From contig NC_056044.1 in the NCBI RefSeq assembly GCF_004379255.2, positions 3,559,001 to 3,623,000 of the forward strand: DNA of 64,000 nt, read 5' to 3'. Made by a program: the position numbers and the translations under genes. Position 1 is the stretch's first letter, and each line of letters starts with the position of its first letter. Under the pieces are notes generated by a model, which saw only the letters and a program-made list of their open reading frames with translations, ran no database searches and was not told where the DNA came from. Positions 48,262 through 59,467 of this stretch are shown one piece after another. Source of the stretch: Salvia splendens (lineage: Eukaryota > Streptophyta > Magnoliopsida > Lamiales > Lamiaceae).

Positions 48262-48411
48262 GTAAACAATCATTTCCCCCAAATACTTTCTGTTCACCAA
48301 TCGCCAATTAGGGTTTATTGAAAATTTGTTGACTTCACCATTTTAGTTATGAATTGTTGGTTAATTTGTGTTATGCAATAGTTATAGAATGATCTGGAAT
48401 TGATTGTTGTG

Positions 48412-48542
48412 AAGGTGAGGAGGGAGGAGTAGCGGGTGTTGTCTTTGCGGAAGGTCCAGGAGATTCTGTGAGGGATGGGCTCGGGGGTGCTGGTGCGGAG
48501 GAGCTCGGTGCCGGCGAGCCAGACGGCGGAGATGCGGTCAAA
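48412..48542 (-). pseudogene. PNGase A-like gene fragment
   Basis: On the minus strand the frame reads FDRISAVWLAGTELLRTSTP, then PHRISWTFRKDNTRYSSLLT. This matches plant peptide-N4-(N-acetyl-beta-glucosaminyl)asparagine amidase A proteins, which remove N-glycans. Only about 43 codons are present of a protein usually over 500 residues, and it stops abruptly on both sides. It lies head-on to the SUVR3-like fragment. Confidence 0.65.
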
Positions 48543-48971
48543 ATCGAATTAAGATTCGTTGACCGTTAACTTTTAATGGTTCCGTCAAATTCGGACTAAA
48601 TGTGCCCCGTTTTTATTTGTGAGGGACCGAATAATTCAAAAGATAATATTTTGGACCAAAATCAATAAATCGCAATATGTTAAGGACCAAATTGGGCATT
48701 TAGTCTACATGATACTATGAGACAATAAAATAGACCACATTGAGAGAAAACAATCCATTACTCGCCTTAGTTTGATTAAAAAGTTTCTTGAACTTGTTCA
48801 TTGTGAGCCCAACAAACCGAGCATTATCATCAAACCCGACTTGGCTCGATTAAATTATCGAGCTCGAAGATCTCAACCGATTTACTATCAACTCAGCCTT
48901 TGAAAGAACCAGTATATATTTCTCCTTTCAATGTCTCACAGAGTTACAACAATGTCTCACTAATTACAAAC
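48543..48971. other. Repeat remnant and 3' flank of the DUF2358 gene
   Basis: About 48550-48710 resembles half of the foldback MITE at 9287-9645 (TTCAAAAGATAATATTTTGGA and similar). About 48810-48870 carries CGAGCTCGA-type words also found at 13800-14010. The rest is probably the 3' UTR of the gene at 48972-49983. Confidence 0.45.
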
Positions 48972-49983
48972 TCAACTTGACTTATTGCTGCTCTTGCTAG
49001 GCTTTAAAAGCTGCTTCAGAAGAGTCATTTTGGGTACATTCCAGTATTCAACATGCCTGAAACATGGGTAAATTAATGATAATAGTAACAATAGAAACTA
49101 TAGACATACCAAATTCAAAGAATTTTGAGAAAATACAAATAGATACCTGCATACTTTTCCAGATTTCTCATCAAAGAAATACTCAGTATAACCAGTAGCT
49201 GCAATATCCCACAACAACCATCACTCTCCACATACATACATACATACATACATACATACATACATACATACATACATACATACATACATACATACATGCA
49301 TGCATACATACATACCAGAGAGAATCGGCTTCCATGGAAACGACATGACACAGCTGAAACGCCAGTGACCGATCCATTTATCCTCAAAATCCTCCCATTT
49401 CATCAGCTTCATATTCGATCTCTCGATTAAATAACCAAAATTTGTACAATTTCTCTTGAACCGACTCAGACCTCTGAATGAACCCGCTGGATCTGCGAAT
49501 TCACACTCTTCTTCATAAGCATCCACCGTCACATTTCCTGAAGCAATCGCAAAATGGAAAAATCCACAACTCAATCAATGCAATCCATTCATTCAGCTGC
49601 AATATACAAATTCTACCTGTCACGAAATAGGATCGGTTGAAATCCTGTTTGATCGTCTCCACAACAGCGGCTCGATCGATTTTCCCCAATCCGTCGGCAC
49701 AGAGCTCCACGTCAGCTCCGGAATCCGCAGTTTCTGACGGAGAGCGGAGGAGAGAGGCCGCTATTCCTAGGAATTCCGATCCGTACCAGGCGATTTTCAG
49801 CAGCAGATTTTCAGGTTCGACTTTGTCTGTGTTATTAATTGATGTGTCGTTGGTTGGATTCTTCGCGCAAAGCCGGAATTCGCCTGTCTTTTGCTGGTGA
49901 TTTGGACTGGAAATCGGGTGGATGCGGCGGCGGCAAGGGAGAGACAGTGGAGCGATAATAGTTGAAGCTAGAGAAATCGCCAT
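48972..49983 (-). CDS. DUF2358 protein, probably plastid, four exons
   Basis: Exons 49617-49983, 49316-49537, 49147-49198, 48972-49056; all gt/ag, frame closes at 241 residues. DUF2358 proteins are shared by cyanobacteria and plants, have an NTF2-like fold, and have no known function. Seen: a Ser/Thr/Arg-rich N-terminus (MAISLASTIIAPLSLPCRRR) that looks like a chloroplast transit peptide, then the domain: ETIKQDFNRSYFVTGNVTVD, CEFADPAGSFRGLSRFKRN, GHWRFSCVMSFPWKPIL, TGYTEYFFDEKSGKVCRHVE and a C-terminus with VPKMTLLKQLLKPS. Intron 2 starts inside a GTAT microsatellite. A Harbinger element begins only 108 bp upstream of the ATG, so the native promoter is at most 107 bp before transposon DNA. 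Plastid location is inferred, not shown. Confidence 0.9.
49231..49315. repeat. (CATA)n microsatellite abutting a splice donor
   Basis: About 85 bp of CATA units (GTAT/TATG on the gene strand) with a central GCATGCATGC interruption. The 5' splice site of intron 2 of the DUF2358 gene is its first GTATGT unit, so length changes act right at the donor. Confidence 0.9.
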
Positions 49984-50090
49984 GGAAATAGGAAATTTGG
50001 AGTTATCTCCCGCGGTCTTTTTTCCATTTTGAAATATCTTCTACCATATCGAATGGTAGCCATGAATTTAATGTAGGGCCATTAACCTTA

Positions 50091-51822
50091 GAGCATCCAC
50101 AACCGTGCTCTTGCCAGCAGCACGGTTGTGGGCCCGGGCAATACTATTCATGCCTCCTCTCTGGCAAGAGCACAACACCCACAACTGTGCTCTTCCGCAA
50201 GGACGAGCACAATTAATTTAATATTCAATTAAATATAAACATTTCCATAATACTAAAATTCATTAAAAAATCACAATAAATATTACAAAATACAAATAAA
50301 ATAAAAAAGACATAATTAAAATCCTAAAAATTAAAAATTACATAATTAAAATACTAAAAATTAAAAATTACATAATTATTGGCTAATATTACCCGAGGAA
50401 GACTACTCATCCGGCGGCAACAACCCCAATTGTTTTTGGAGACCCACTATCATGCCCTCGTGCGTTTGAAGTTGCGTGGGGGGTCATAGTTGACCTATCG
50501 GCCATATTGAGTTGGGCCAAAAGGGCCCACAACGAGTTGTTCGGGGGTGGAGGTGGAACATAGGGTGCGGGTTCGGGGGCGGGGGCGGGGGCGGGGGCGG
50601 GGCCGATGGAGTCGCGGAGCCGCCTTCTTCTTTCCTTGCGGTCGGCGTTGCCGGGGCTACCCAAGTTAGCTCCGGCGAGTTGGCTAGCCACTTCTTCGGA
50701 GCCGGAGTCGGATAGGGATACCGACCTTGACCGTTTGGAGGAGCCGCTAGAGGAGGATGCTACGCCTCCCAGATACATCGGGTGGAACTGCGTTTCCTGC
50801 CAAACGTTGAGGTACTTGAACGACTTACCGTTCATGGATTGGTATGTGCTCAGCGCCACAGTGATGATGTCGACCTCGCTCCGGCCGCTCCCGGCATTCC
50901 GCGACTCCTGGAGGAAATAGCCATTGAACTTGCCAATTTCGTCGTTGGCTCGACCGATGCAGTTGCGCACCATACTCTCGCTGCGCTCGATCGTTCCCGG
51001 CGGCCGGTTTGCATTGTACTGGCGAGATACGCGCCACCAAAAGTGATCGCCCGATTGGTTCGTGCCAACCGCCGCATCTTCGGAGATTTCGAAGTACGCC
51101 TTGAACAATTTATCCATCTCCGCCGGTCGGCCTAGGCTCCGGTGTCCACCCGTATCATCCTTCGGAGGCACCTTGGTCGTCGATTGGGTATGGACGGTAG
51201 CCACGCGGAACGGCCGAATCTTGGGTTTGAGGAGGGGCCGAATATTCCGTTTCCGGACTAGGAAACGGTTGTGAACCGAACCATTCGGGGTTCCAACCGT
51301 GGGAGCCCGTAGGGTTATCGCCTTGGCCAGACATAGTGATGTTGTAGGGTATGAGAGAATAAATATGAAAATGGATATGAGAGATTGAAGATGAGAATGG
51401 ACATGAGAGAATGATGATGAGATTTGTGTAGTTTGATGTGAATTTTTGGGAGTGAAATTGGGGGTATTTATAGATGAAAGTGTGTATTTTTGGGGTAAAA
51501 AAAATTAAAAAAAATTAAAAAGTAGCAAAAAACGGTTATAAACGGATATAATTTTTTTGGGAAGTGAAAAAAAAAATTATTTTTTATCGGTTTTTTTAAT
51601 TAAAAACCGATTTTTTTAAAAAAAAATTATTTAAACCCAACGGCTATGCCGTTGACGAATGAGGGTGCGCCACGTCAGCTGCTCGCTGGCACGGCGCTGC
51701 TCGATGCATCGAGCAGCGCCGTGCCAGCGGCAGCGGGTGGCGTCCGTGCCAGCGGCGGCGGGTGGCGTCCGTGCCAGCGGCGCGGACGGCGGTGGCGAGC
51801 AGCGCCACTGTTGCGGATGCTC
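50091..51822 (-). mobile_element. PIF/Harbinger-type element B (1732 bp) with ORF1-like gene
   Basis: Terminal repeats GAGCATCCACAACCGTGCTC / CACTGTTGCGGATGCTC; TTA on the left (50088-50090) and TTA on the right (51823-51825). The right TTA is also the left flank of element C, so the two elements are joined back to back through one target site. It carries the accessory ORF but no DDE transposase, so it is non-autonomous. It is the longest family member here, and its sequence contains all of element A's ends and ORF start. Confidence 0.88.
50407..51334 (-). pseudogene. Harbinger ORF1-like Myb/SANT (NAM-associated) protein, frameshifted
   Basis: The ATG at 51334 starts MSGQGDNPTGSHGWNPEWFG and runs to a TGA at 51155. 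The main body is in another frame (open 50407-51204) and includes EMDKLFKAYFEISEDAAVG, SGDHFWWRVSRQYNANRP, a conserved MVRNCIGRANDEIGKF and YQSMNGKSFKYLNVWQE, then a Ser-rich and a Pro/Ala-rich part (PAPAPAPAPEPAPYVPPPPP). This is the trihelix-like DNA-binding partner that PIF/Harbinger transposons encode beside the transposase (also annotated in plants as glutathione S-transferase T3-like or NAM-associated). One frameshift between about 51130 and 51200 separates start and body, so I call it a recent pseudogene. The body could still be translated only from an internal start. Confidence 0.8.
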
Positions 51823-51825
51823 TTA

Positions 51826-52625
51826 GAGCATCCGCAACCGTGCTCTTGCCAGCGGCACGGTTGTGGGCCGGCCCCACTTTTTCTGCCTGCTCTCTGGCAA
51901 GAGCACAACACCCACAGCTGTGCTCTTCTGCAAGGACGAGCACAATTCAATTAAACAAAAACATTTCCATAATATGAAAATTCATTAAAAAAACTGAAAT
52001 AACATTACAAATTACAAATAAATTTAAAAGACATAATTAAAAGCCTAAAATTAAAAATTACATAATTAAAATCCTAAAAATTAAAAAAACCACTACTCGT
52101 TGCCGTATAATATTACAAATTATAAAAATAATAAAAATTGCATAATTAAACTCCTACAAAATAAAAATTACATAATTAGAATCCTAAAAATTTAAAATTA
52201 CATAATTAAAATCCTAAAATTTGAGATTGAGAGAGTTGTTTGGTATAGTGTCATTTTTTTGTGTTTGAAATGAGAGTATTTATAGATGAAAGTATGAATT
52301 TTGGGGTAAAAATAATGAAAAAAAATAAATTAAAAGTGTGGAAAAATGGATATATTTTATTAGGAAGTGGGAAAATATTTTTTTATTAATTTTGAATTTT
52401 TCAGATTTTTTTGATCTTAAAAAAAATAATAAAAAATGATAAATCAACGGGCCAATTAGAGCATGCCACGTCGCCGCCCCGTGCTCTTGCCGCTGGCACG
52501 GCCGTGCTCTTAAGTCTTAGCTAAGAGCACGTCCGTGCCAGCGGCAAGAGCGCAGCGGCGGCGGAGCGTGTCCTTGCCAGCGGCACGGACGGACGGTGAG
52601 CACAAGCTCACCATTGTGGATGCTC
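51826..52625. mobile_element. PIF/Harbinger-type element C (800 bp), non-coding
   Basis: Left end GAGCATCCGCAACCGTGCTC, right end CACCATTGTGGATGCTC, right TTA at 52626-52628. The left approx. 100 bp is nearly the same as in element B; the rest is AT-rich and non-coding. Near the right end is an internal palindrome (GCTCTTAGCTAAGAGC-like) with GCCAGCGGCA words. Confidence 0.85.
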
Positions 52626-52982
52626 TTAATTTCATTTTAATAATAGATGACACAAATTTTAGTACAAAAACATACGAGTATTAAAAGAAGTTGAAAAATT
52701 ATTAATAAAAAATATAATTATAAACAGAACAAAGAACAGACCACAATAATAAACAAAACTAATTTTGGTGAACATAATATTCCAATGAATTTACCTAGCC
52801 ACTATTCATACCCTTGTTTTTCAAACCACTGAATCGATCTAATAGATCGGGGTAACTTTTTATAAATTGTAAAACAGAAAAAACCATTGTAAAACGCAAA
52901 ATGAGTTCAAATATAAAAAATAAAGAAATGTTATAATTTAATGTTTTACATATGACAAGTCTTGTCAAAGTTTAAAGCATTA

Positions 52983-53633
52983 GAGAATTCGCAGCGGTTG
53001 TATTACGCTGTCCATCCGTCCTTACCACTGGCAAGGACACGCTTGTCCGCCGCTGCGCTCTTGCTGTTGGCACGGACGTGCTCTTAGCTAAGAGCACGCC
53101 GTGCCAGCGAGCAAGGCGACGTGGCGTGTTTCTATTGGCCGTTGACATTTTTTTTAAATTGAAAATAATACCAAAAAGTTAAAAATATATATATATTTTC
53201 TGATTTTCAAAAATATAGCCGTTTTATTACCATTTTTTAAAAAAATAAATTTTTTTAAAAAAATTTAATCCCAAAATCATCTATAAATACACACATTCAT
53301 CATCCATTTGGACGGAATTCGGCCACTTATGAATTTAATTATATAATTTTTAATTTTTAAGACTTTAATTATGAAATTTTTAATTTTTAGGATTTTAATT
53401 ATGTAATTTTTAATTTTTTAGTAATTAGTAATAGTATTTTGGGTATTTTTAATGAATTTTAATATTGTGGAAATGTTTTTATTTAAATTGAATAATAGAA
53501 TGGTGGGACTCTTGTGCTCGTCCTTATGGAAGAGCACGGATGTGGGTGTTATGCTCTTGCCTAAGAGCAGGCAGAAAAAGTGGGTTCGGGCCCACATCCG
53601 TGCTCGTTGGCAAGAGCACGGATGTGGATGCTC
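52983..53633. mobile_element. PIF/Harbinger-type element D (651 bp), non-coding, inverted relative to C
   Basis: Right end GCACGGATGTGGATGCTC; left end GAGAATTCGCAGCGGTTG; TTA at 52980-52982 and 53634-53636. Its left part (GTGCTCTTAGCTAAGAGCAC, CCGTGCCAGC) matches the right part of C in reverse, so the copies lie in opposite orientation. Confidence 0.8.
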
Positions 53634-53646
53634 TTATATTTAGTAA

Positions 53647-53955
53647 GAGTATCTCCAAAGGAGAAAGGTAAATTGAGAAGGTATATTTTTCATTTACCTT
53701 CTCAAAAAAGTAATTATATCTTTTTAAAAAGTAATTGACTCCAAGGGAAAAGGTAAATTAAGAAGGCAAACAAAAATAACTAATTTTTTACCTTTTCTTC
53801 CAAGAAGAGGTAAAGATACCTTCTCAAAATGAAAAAAAGGTATAATACCTTCCCAAATACCTTTTCCATTGGAGCATGAAATTTTATCAAGAAGAGGTAA
53901 ATATAGTAGTTATTTCTCTTTACCTCTCCGTATACCATTTCCCTTAGAGATGCTC
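53647..53955. mobile_element. PIF/Harbinger-like MITE, 309 bp
   Basis: Ends GAGTATCTCCAAAGGAGAAA / CCTTAGAGATGCTC with TAA on both sides (53644-53646, 53956-53958). Same family as the inner MITE at 12944-13364 (shared GGTAAATTGAGAAGG / ACCTTCTC arms). Confidence 0.8.
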
Positions 53956-53958
53956 TAA

Positions 53959-54716
53959 TCATTTCTTTCATTCCCGTTTCCTTTTTTTTTTTGTTTAACC
54001 ACATGTGCACCGAATCCGTCTTTTAGCGGAATCCGACTAATCCTATTCAACCGAGCTTGCGGATTAAGGTCGAAAGCCTCCCAGCGGGTGACGGGGTTTA
54101 AACCCATTGAGGTCACGGGTTCAATCTTAATGAAACTAAAGATAAATCCACCTTAAGCACTAAATTTATTTTAAAAATACGTACAAAAAACATTTAAAAA
54201 TAATTAAAATCGGACCGGTCACCAACCACATTGCTTAATCCGCTCCGGTTGTCAAAACACAAGATTCATATCATTATTTCTCGAGATAAAAATTACAATG
54301 CCAACTTCAAAGGTTTATTTATTTATATGTGCAACTAATCAAATCGATCATCTTGCATAGGAGTGTTTGCTTTCCAACATACTAACTACTATTAAATTAC
54401 TAACACCAAAACATTGCATGAACTCTGAAGAAATCATGAGAAGAAGCCAAGACTGTACATGAACAGAGAAACCTACTCCCAACACTTGATCACACACACC
54501 AACCACTCAAATCATCATTCTCTCTCTCTTAAGCTAACAAACTTCTAGGATAACACCATGGCCATCGAGACGGTACAAGGAAGTGCTTCAACAACACCAT
54601 CATCCAAGGCTGCAACTATCGCCACCATCATAAAGCAACAAGTAGAAACATCTCCACCAATTTTTGATGATAGCGAGCTCTTGAGGTTCAGATTCAGATA
54701 ATGCTTTTCAAGGACT
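53959..54716. other. Intergenic; 3' flank of the RVE gene
   Basis: About 54015-54140 carries a repeat-like phrase with AAACCCATTGAGGTCACGGG and a B-box-like GGGTTCAATC, perhaps a SINE remnant. The closer part (about 54300-54716) is probably RVE 3' UTR; it looks GC-richer and cDNA-like. Confidence 0.45.
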
Positions 54717-57573
54717 CTATGCAGACTGGATTTCACTCCCAGCACTGACATTTTCGGTTGCCACTTTATATGAAGAGAGCAACTTTCTCTGTCAAAAATC
54801 AAGACACGTCAAACAAAAACCACAAATTGGCAGGTATAATATGAGACTAGAAGACGATCATTCAGACTAAGCTACCAGATTATTGTGGGTTATCAAGGCA
54901 TACGATGTACTAGTATGCATATCGAGAGTGAGGGAAAAACTAGTCCCAAAATGGTCCTCCCAGATTTTTAGTACACAAGCTGAAAATTCTGAAACAAAAA
55001 TAGAGAACACCACACTCACATGATCCTCAAATTCAGGGGTCGCCAAATTGACACACAGGTTCTTCATCAGCATGAGTACCTGCAAGACTAACAGGTGTTA
55101 AATTATGTATCTGAGTGGATCAGAGTGTGGATGCACGCCTAATTAACTGATTTTTTTGACAGTAGATATAATTGATAACCACTCGAACATTCAAATTAGT
55201 AGAGAAAGGCTATGTCCAAGGCACTTATTCAGTCACAGAAAGGTTCAACCCACCGTCTCAACATTTATAGGCTCCATTTTCCTTAGTCTTTGCAGGTGAT
55301 CAGTTGCAGTAGGATCAAAGACACTACCAATGAAACCATAAACTTGAGCAAAATCTGGCATATCTGCACAAATAAAAAGCTAGTGTGATAAGTTTTATTT
55401 ATGCCATCAAAAGAGTCAGAAAATAGATAATTCTATGGTTAAAATATTGATGCATAGCCATTTATCCATCTTACAAAAAATAATAACACTGCGCATGTCT
55501 GACCTTCTTGATGCACAGCTAAATCCGAAACTAACAAATAAAACTAAAGACAGTAGGGAACAGACCTTTTGTTGTGTTGCATTGCTTCACTTTTACTTCA
55601 TGATCCATCTCATTAGATTTCCATACACGTGGAGTGCAATCATTGCTGCTACTGCTATAATTATTGGCAACACTAGCTAATCCAACATCGTCTAAAACAA
55701 CAAGACAATTCATCAGTGACATCTCAAAACAAATGTCAGGTCAGGTCAGGAGTAGAAAATTACCTTTTGCAATATTTGGCAAACATCCTGCCGGCACAAC
55801 ATTGTAACTCCAAGAAGACAATGGTGAACTGCTGATAGGATTACTGGGAACTGAAAACGGATCGCGTCTTACAGCATACCCGGTCTCCACTTGAGCAACT
55901 GAAGATTGCCCAGGACCTGCGGTTCGAGGTACAACTACACATAACGAAAGAAAAAATAATAGAGTGTCAATGGATAATACTTGAAAAGAAATTGAAAGGA
56001 AAAATGAAAAATCAAAGGCACTCAACCATTTTTTGAGGCCTTCTGTGGATAAGGATGAGCAGCTTTTCTCTTTGGACGTGGAGGAGGTACATGCTCGCTT
56101 GTACCATTCTTCTGGACTTTGAGAAAATACTTCTGAGCATGGCTGCGTATCTGCAAGATGACCTTTGTTCAGTTTCAGGAAACAAAGTAACGGGCACAAC
56201 CTCCTTTTTTAAAGGAGTCTCCTATGCATCACACATTGGAGCGTAAGTTATACTCCCTCCGTCCCATTCAAGATGGCCACCTTTCCTTTTTCGTTTGTCC
56301 CAATCAAGATAACCACTTTTCAATTTTGGAAATAACCTCCTCTCTCCTCTCTCATTAAAATATTCAACTACTTTTTTCCTCTCACTTTATTCCACCCAAC
56401 AACACTTCCTAAAATCCCGTACCACTCAAGAATGTGGCCATCTTGAGTGGGACGGAGAGAGTATACAATAACTAAAAATAATCAATTATCCGTGGAACAA
56501 AATTCAAAACCTGATGAACTAAATATAAAAGTTGGCAGATATAAAGAGAAACCTTACAACTAAGAGGAAAAAGAGAAATGAGAGCAAAGAAAACAATTCA
56601 ATCAGCTTATAATAGAAACAGATAAATAACATTACAAAAATGAACCAAGTAGAAGATACAGATAAAACAAATCATTTATCTTTGTATAAACTGAACGGAT
56701 GAACCACATGCCTCATCCAGGAACTTGCTCAAATTGACCATATCTACCATGACACAAAATATTGCACACATCCCGACTCTGTTAAATAGACATATTATAA
56801 CTAGGTCAGAATGATTATTTCATCACCTCCACAATGAATTTAAGAGATTACCTAGTTCAATTCCTAAAGCATTTAAATTAAAACTATAGTTACTACTTCT
56901 AGCATCACATCATCTACAGTGTAAATAAGTAAATAACCTGGATAACTGTCTTTGACCCAATAAATGCTTCAATCTTTTTCCAGTCACGATCAAATCTAAA
57001 ATTGAAGAAAGTAAAAATCAGAAAAAACAAGTAATAGCATCAAATCAACAACGATAGCAAAATTCGATTGTCAAAATCTCATTTCCCAATTCATCCTCAG
57101 TCTAGCTTCAAATGATCTTCGACAATAACAATTTAAGAAAACAGACCACAAGAGAAACGCAATAATTTCAAAATTACAACATTATCAAACTAAAAAATCA
57201 AACAAAATTTCCTTACTAAGCCTCAATATCCTCACTACAGCAGATAAGCAATCAATTTTCGCCATTGCTATCAGCTGGCCAAAGTATCTATGACAAATCA
57301 AATTATACAGGGACAGAACACTTACAGCTGAAGCGCTTCGAGAAATTTATCATGCTCCTGCTCACTCCAGCTCTCTCTAGATTTCGTGATCGTGTAAGGC
57401 TTCCGGATCTTCTTATTCGCATCATCGGCCGCATTCACTTCCGGTGCCATCGGAAGCAGAATACCTTTACCTCCATCCGCTGCCGGCATTTTCGAGGGAT
57501 CTCCGCTCATGTAAAAACCGCGAAAATGCGAAAAATCCTGATCCGGCGGTGGACTCCGGTACACCGACACCAT
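54717..57573 (-). CDS. RVE8: REVEILLE (RVE6/RVE8-like) MYB transcription factor, eight exons
   Basis: Exons 57326-57573, 56938-56995, 56027-56150, 55764-55934, 55566-55691, 55254-55363, 55020-55079, 54717-54788; all gt/ag, frame closes at 322 residues. RVE8 and relatives are nuclear MYB-like activators in the plant circadian clock that bind the evening element in afternoon-phased genes. Seen: a single MYB/SANT repeat at about residues 58-113 ([20 protein letters not shown] ... [20 protein letters not shown]) with the diagnostic SHAQKYF at 105-111, a Pro-rich [14 protein letters not shown] right after it, and a C-terminal LCL region with [34 protein letters not shown] and a short tail. RVE6 and RVE8 cannot be told apart here. 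A Stowaway MITE lies in the intron between exons 2 and 3. Confidence 0.93.
56253..56461. mobile_element. Stowaway-like MITE in RVE intron 2
   Basis: Left end CTCCCTCCGTCCCATTCAAG / right end CTTGAGTGGGACGGAGAGAG, flanked by TA. It is 102 bp upstream (in gene direction) of the exon 3 acceptor and does not touch a splice site. Confidence 0.85.
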
Positions 57574-59467
57574 GTATGATCAAACACTTCAAATTCAGCT
57601 CATCCAATCCAGAGACGCGGAATCAAAATAATGAATCAAGCAAAGGTAAGAAGATTTGAGTAGCGTGTAGAATATAGAAGGAGAAATCCAATCTGTGTTT
57701 GGGGAAATCGGATTGAATTTGGGTTCGCGAAAATTGAAATTGGGTTTTTTGGTGAGGGAAGAAATGGAAAGCGACGGGTTTATGGAAAATAACCGACTCT
57801 GTGTTGGGGAGAAGAGGGAAGAGATCTGAGCCGAACACGTGTCGAAAGATGGTGATAGTAGTTATGTTTAGGCAGGGTGAGGTGTCACTCTTCTATTGCT
57901 CGTTATTTGAAATTCTGTCTCTTAGTAAAACTGCTTATGTTTCTCTTTTAAAAAATTATGCCTATAATTTTTTATCTTATCTTTATTTTGGAGACCTAAC
58001 TTTCAGGGAAATTATTACTTTTATTACAAGCTTTCCAAGGAAAGTTAACGACGACAGGGTGCTATCGTAACGTTTAACGTTTTACATGGTTGTATAATGT
58101 ATAGTGCTCCAACATGGTGTGTAACATAATCCATGTAAATTGTATCGGATGCACGATATCATAAAGGTTTATCTGTGAAAAAATAATCAAATTTGGTCAA
58201 TTATGTATTATTATAAAAATTTAGTTGAAAAAATTATTAAGTTTGAAATTGTTCGTCTAATATGACACTTATGGTATTATATGTGGACAGTAGTAACCAA
58301 TGAGTTAAATGATACTCCCACCGTCTAAAATAAATAATTTCATTTGTGGACAACACGAGTTTTAATAAGAAATTGATAAAGTAAAAGAGAAGAAAAAATG
58401 AGTAAAGTAAAATTGATTCCAAGCGGGAAATTGGGTTCCGCCGATATATTAGTTTCATAACCGGAATTTTGTGAAGAATTGTCGAAATTCATTGTCTAGA
58501 GAGATAAAAAGAAGTATAGAGTGAGAATGAAGGGGTGAATCCGTAAATGTAAATAATGAGATATGGAAGTATATGTAGAGGGTTTAAAAATAATTTCAAA
58601 AAATATTAATTTGATTGGTGGACCGATTATGGCCCTATGGTGATCGACCATGGCCGTTGGAACGGCTATTTGGAGTGAGTGAGAGGGGCCGATCATGGGC
58701 CCGGAAGATTGGCTCCCCATTGCCAATGCTCGCACGTGACATTGATGACATTACCTTTATTGAGTTGTTTGTATTATTTGTTGAAATACTACATCAAATA
58801 ATCAGTTTTGCTTGGATCAAATAGTAGTAGTATATCATAATGTAGAAGAAATTGTAAAAAAAAATTATAACAAACGATACTCCATGTATTCCACGTTATG
58901 CATTTATAAAAAAAATTGCAAATCTAGCAATAGAATCATATGCACAAAAGGAGTAGATCTCAGAATCTCAATACGTTGCAAATAATGCTACTAAGCAAGC
59001 TATTTGTAGTAAAAATCTTTGAAGGGTATTTGTAGAGTTGTAGTCAAAGAAGTATCCTAAGGTATTTTTGTAATTAAATTAAAACCTTAGGACTGCTTTG
59101 AATAATCATCCATGAGAAGCAATTAATGTCATAACATGTTTGGTTGAATACCAAACTCCCTTAATCCTTACGAAGAAACAAATACACATGAACAAGAATT
59201 GGTATTTTGTGTACGACAGGAAACTGAAACCTTTTTGCAATAAATTTCACTCTGTATATCAACTATGAATAAGTCACGAAAAAAACAAAATGAGATTTAG
59301 TAAATTTGAATATTTGACACATCAAAATAAGCAAGCAAACACATGAGACTTGAATGCATCCATGTTTTCAATAGAAATCTTTACAGAATATGATGTCTTG
59401 GCCGTGAGACAGTAATAAATGTGTCTTTCAGGTGTTATAAGGATTTTAACATTCGTACCTCCAACAA
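57574..59467. other. Intergenic between the RVE gene and AN
   Basis: About 57574-57840 should be the RVE 5' UTR and promoter. About 58310-58420 looks like a Stowaway half (CTCCCACCGTC...). About 58610-58710 has inverted GCCCTATGGTGATCGACCATGGCC-type words. The 59.0-59.46 kb part should be the AN 3' UTR. No further gene seen. Confidence 0.5.

Noticed and set aside
49115..49387. Frames with poly-(MYVC) repeats
   Set aside because: Translations of the CATA microsatellite within intron 2 of the DUF2358 gene.
50512..51274. Plus-strand frames opposite the Harbinger ORF
   Set aside because: Antisense shadows of the GC-rich transposon ORF.
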